This document shows positions 5,137 to 6,796 of a stretch of DNA of 6,796 bases, in pieces. This DNA is from Alphaproteobacteria bacterium (GTDB lineage Bacteria > Pseudomonadota > Alphaproteobacteria > Rickettsiales > VGDC01). A program made the translations under genes and the position numbers. The stretch spans positions 1-6,796 of the forward strand of contig VGDC01000105.1 of NCBI GenBank assembly GCA_016869895.1. Reading direction: 5' to 3'. Numbering within the stretch: position 1 is the stretch's first letter; each line of letters begins with the position of its first letter. The notes beneath the pieces were generated by a model. That model was given only the letters and a program-made list of their open reading frames with translations. It was not told where the DNA came from and made no database searches.

Positions 5137-5763
5137 ATGGCATGGGATGTAGTGGGGGTTGCAGGGTTCATCGGCACGGTGGCGTTCGCGTTCAGCGGAT
5201 TCCTCGTCGGCGCGCGCAAACGTCTCGACATCGTGGGCATCTTCATTCTCTGCATGGTGACGGCCAACGGCGGCGGCGCGCTGCGCGATGTACTGGTGAA
5301 CCGCGTTCCCCTCGTGCTTCAGAACAGTACGCCTTTCATCATCTCCTTAGTGGTGATGCTGCTGGGCTGGGCCTTATGCCTGCACAACAAGCAGTCCGTG
5401 GAGAACCACAAACTCTTCGTGCTTTCCGATGCCATCGGATTGGTGGCATTCAGCGTGACCGGCGCGATGGTGGGCATCGATTACGACCTGCCGCTCTTCG
5501 GCGTGATGGTGCTGGCATTCATGACCGCCACGGGAGGCGGCATCATCCGAGATATTTTCGTGGGTGAGATTCCGGTCATCCTCACTAGCGATTTCTATGG
5601 CAGCGTGGCATTGCTGGTGGCACTCGCCCTTTTCGGGCTGCACAGCTTCGGGCAGCTGACTGAATTGCACGTGGGTATCGTGCTAGGGGCGGCACTGGTG
5701 CTTCGTCTCATCGCCTACTCCCGCAACTGGCAAGTGCCGCGCCTCAAGCTTCGCGACAAGTGA
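5137..5763 (+). CDS. TRIC-type (trimeric intracellular cation channel) membrane protein
   Basis: The 208-aa protein belongs to the family formerly called UPF0126 (YadS/YicG-like), now known as prokaryotic TRIC channels: inner-membrane trimers that pass monovalent cations, chiefly potassium. Two internal repeats each carry the glycine kink and following Arg-Asp: TANGGGALRDV (42-52) and TATGGGIIRDI (130-140). About seven hydrophobic segments fit the known seven-helix fold, at roughly 3-24, 32-46, 62-82, 94-112, 118-134, 152-169 and 177-194. The size is typical. It is divergent from rpe and its promoter appears to face away from the rpe promoter with only 6 bp between the -35 elements. The next gene downstream is 100 nt away on the same strand. 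The family assignment is strong; physiological function in bacteria is still poorly defined. Confidence 0.93.
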   Translation: MAWDVVGVAGFIGTVAFAFSGFLVGARKRLDIVGIFILCMVTANGGGALRDVLVNRVPLVLQNSTPFIISLVVMLLGWALCLHNKQSVENHKLFVLSDAIGLVAFSVTGAMVGIDYDLPLFGVMVLAFMTATGGGIIRDIFVGEIPVILTSDFYGSVALLVALALFGLHSFGQLTELHVGIVLGAALVLRLIAYSRNWQVPRLKLRDK

Positions 5764-5803
5764 ATCCTCTTTGCATTGCAACATATTGTCACGGTTTTTT
5801 CAC

Positions 5804-5831
5804 ATGACTTTCGCGCCCGCTCGCGTAGGAT
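5804..5831 (+). promoter_or_regulatory. Weak candidate promoter for the right-edge gene
   Basis: ATGACT (5804-5809), a 16-bp GC-rich spacer and TAGGAT (5826-5831) loosely fit an alphaproteobacterial housekeeping promoter. It lies about 33 nt before the ATG at 5864. The rest of the 100-nt spacer shows only a short dyad TTGCATTGCAA (5771-5781) and a run of six T (5795-5800) without a proper hairpin. Confidence 0.28.
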
Positions 5832-5863
5832 GGGAATAATCTGGAAAATATCACGAAGCGGCC

Positions 5864-6796
5864 ATGACCCTCACCGTAGAATCACCCGATGCGAAGCTAG
5901 ACGCATCCGGCAAAGCGCCGAAAGAAAAGCTGCCCAGCACGGCGGCTTACGAGCTTGGCCTGAAATTCGGCCAGCATCTGGTGCGCCGGAGAGCCGCCGA
6001 ATGGGTGCTTTCGCACACCCCCGCCCCCATGGCAGAAGGCATCCGCACCCTTGTGGCCAAGGGTTTCCGCGCCATCGGTGATAAATACATGATCAACGAA
6101 GAAGAACTGTTCCGCAATATGAACGGCAAGCTGTTCATGAGCACGCATGACGCGGAGAGCGGCGGCGAACTGCTGGAAGAAGTGCCCAAGGGCTATGTGG
6201 AATCGCTGTTCCCCAAAGGCCAGCAGGACAAATGGCCGCGGCAGTTCATCATCTGCACCAAGGACATCATTCCCCAACCGGAGATGATGCACAAGCGCAT
6301 GCAGAACATTCCCAAACTCATCGACAAGCTGCTGCAACACGAGGATAACCGCGTGGATACGCTGGACGAGAGCGTGGCAGGAAAAACGGTGGTCGTCGGC
6401 GCGTACCACACCGATAACAGCATGCTGCACAACGGGGCGGATGTGGTAGAGCGCGTGCAGGAAATCCGCCGTGATCCACTGTCGCTTAAGGGTATGTCCC
6501 CCGCTGCCATGGCCATGGGCGAAGCACTACTCGACCTGATGACCCAGCACAAGAACGACGACCGCCGCGTGCTGCGCGACGACGCGCCCGACATCATGCG
6601 CCATACCATGCTGCACGGATTCAGCCAAGGCGGCAACATCACCAGCGATGCCTTCCGCTTCATGCGCCACGAGATGCGCACCAAACGCGTGGAACTGGCA
6701 CTGGACGACACAGGCACGCGCACTGCACCGTTGAACCACGATGCCGCCATCGCCAAACTTTTCGCTGGCTCATACATCATGAACATCGCGGCGGCG
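5864..6796 (+). CDS. Uncharacterised protein with a GxSxG-like motif, 5' part (3' end outside window)
   Basis: An open frame of 311 codons runs from the ATG at 5864 to the window edge with no stop. An in-frame TAA lies a few codons upstream with no other start between, so the start is well bounded, although no clear ribosome site precedes it. I do not recognise the family. The protein is soluble-looking, without signal peptide or membrane helices, and rich in Met, His and charged residues. The first 25 residues look disordered (Lys, Ala, Pro, Ser). Residues about 126-133 (RQFIICTK) and 173-181 (GKTVVVGAY) look like buried beta strands. HGFSQGGNIT (251-260) resembles the nucleophile elbow of alpha/beta hydrolases, with Ser254 as candidate nucleophile; the preceding strand is polar (DIMRHTML), which weakens that reading. 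The codon usage (strong third-position G/C) matches the neighbours, supporting a real gene. Confidence 0.8.
   Translation, partial: MTLTVESPDAKLDASGKAPKEKLPSTAAYELGLKFGQHLVRRRAAEWVLSHTPAPMAEGIRTLVAKGFRAIGDKYMINEEELFRNMNGKLFMSTHDAESGGELLEEVPKGYVESLFPKGQQDKWPRQFIICTKDIIPQPEMMHKRMQNIPKLIDKLLQHEDNRVDTLDESVAGKTVVVGAYHTDNSMLHNGADVVERVQEIRRDPLSLKGMSPAAMAMGEALLDLMTQHKNDDRRVLRDDAPDIMRHTMLHGFSQGGNITSDAFRFMRHEMRTKRVELALDDTGTRTAPLNHDAAIAKLFAGSYIMNIAAA

Noticed and set aside
5045..5143. 33-residue N-terminal extension of Rpe
   Set aside because: It would cover the divergent promoters and the start of the TRIC gene, and Rpe proteins begin right before IAPSIL.
5771..5800. TTGCATTGCAA dyad plus T6 as terminator of the TRIC gene
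   Set aside because: The loop would be 1 nt, and the T run starts about 14 nt after the dyad, so it does not have terminator geometry.
5897..6786. Long minus-strand frames opposite the right-edge gene
   Set aside because: They are shadows of the GC-biased plus-strand frame; their translations are low in complexity and lack ribosome sites or domains.

Overview
The window looks like a piece of an alphaproteobacterial chromosome with moderate to high G+C in genes and AT-rich spacers. The main evidence is a ChpT-type histidine phosphotransferase (part of the CckA-ChpT-CtrA cell-cycle relay, a lineage marker) and an rpe gene followed tightly by a heparinase II/III-family gene, a pairing I recall from alphaproteobacteria. 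There is no sign of an insertion sequence, prophage structure, CRISPR array, tRNA or rRNA. The species cannot be named from what is visible.

Layout, left to right. (1) 1-279, minus: the N-terminal 93 residues of a ChpT-like protein, cut by the window edge. (2) 280-497: a divergent regulatory spacer with a CtrA-like box (TTAC-N7-TTAA) over the likely chpT -35 region and a candidate promoter for the next gene. (3) 498-1199, plus: an XRE-type repressor fused to an S24 (LexA/CI-like) peptidase domain; its last codons and stop are duplicated in tandem just downstream. (4) 1240-2622, minus, convergent with (3): a 460-aa NtrC-shaped regulator whose receiver, ATPase and sigma-54 contact motifs are all degraded while the Fis-type DNA-binding helices look intact. 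(5) 2623-2745: an AT-rich spacer full of small palindromes and repeats. (6) 2746-4365 and 4382-5044, minus: an rpe-heparinase II/III operon with a 16-nt gap. (7) 5045-5136: a compact divergent promoter region whose two predicted -35 hexamers form one inverted repeat. (8) 5137-5763, plus: a TRIC-family potassium channel homologue. (9) 5864 to the window end, plus: an unrecognised protein with a GFSQGG motif, open at the right edge.

How the genes fit together. The left third is regulatory: a cell-cycle phosphotransferase, an S24 repressor and an enhancer-binding-protein relic that probably acts as a plain DNA-binding regulator. The middle is metabolic: pentose-phosphate epimerase with a polysaccharide-lyase-like partner of unknown substrate. 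The right end is a membrane channel and a hypothetical protein. The most notable item is the degenerate NtrC-family regulator; the back-to-back rpe/TRIC promoter, the CtrA-like box at chpT and the unknown right-edge gene come next. No multi-gene new system is clearly visible.
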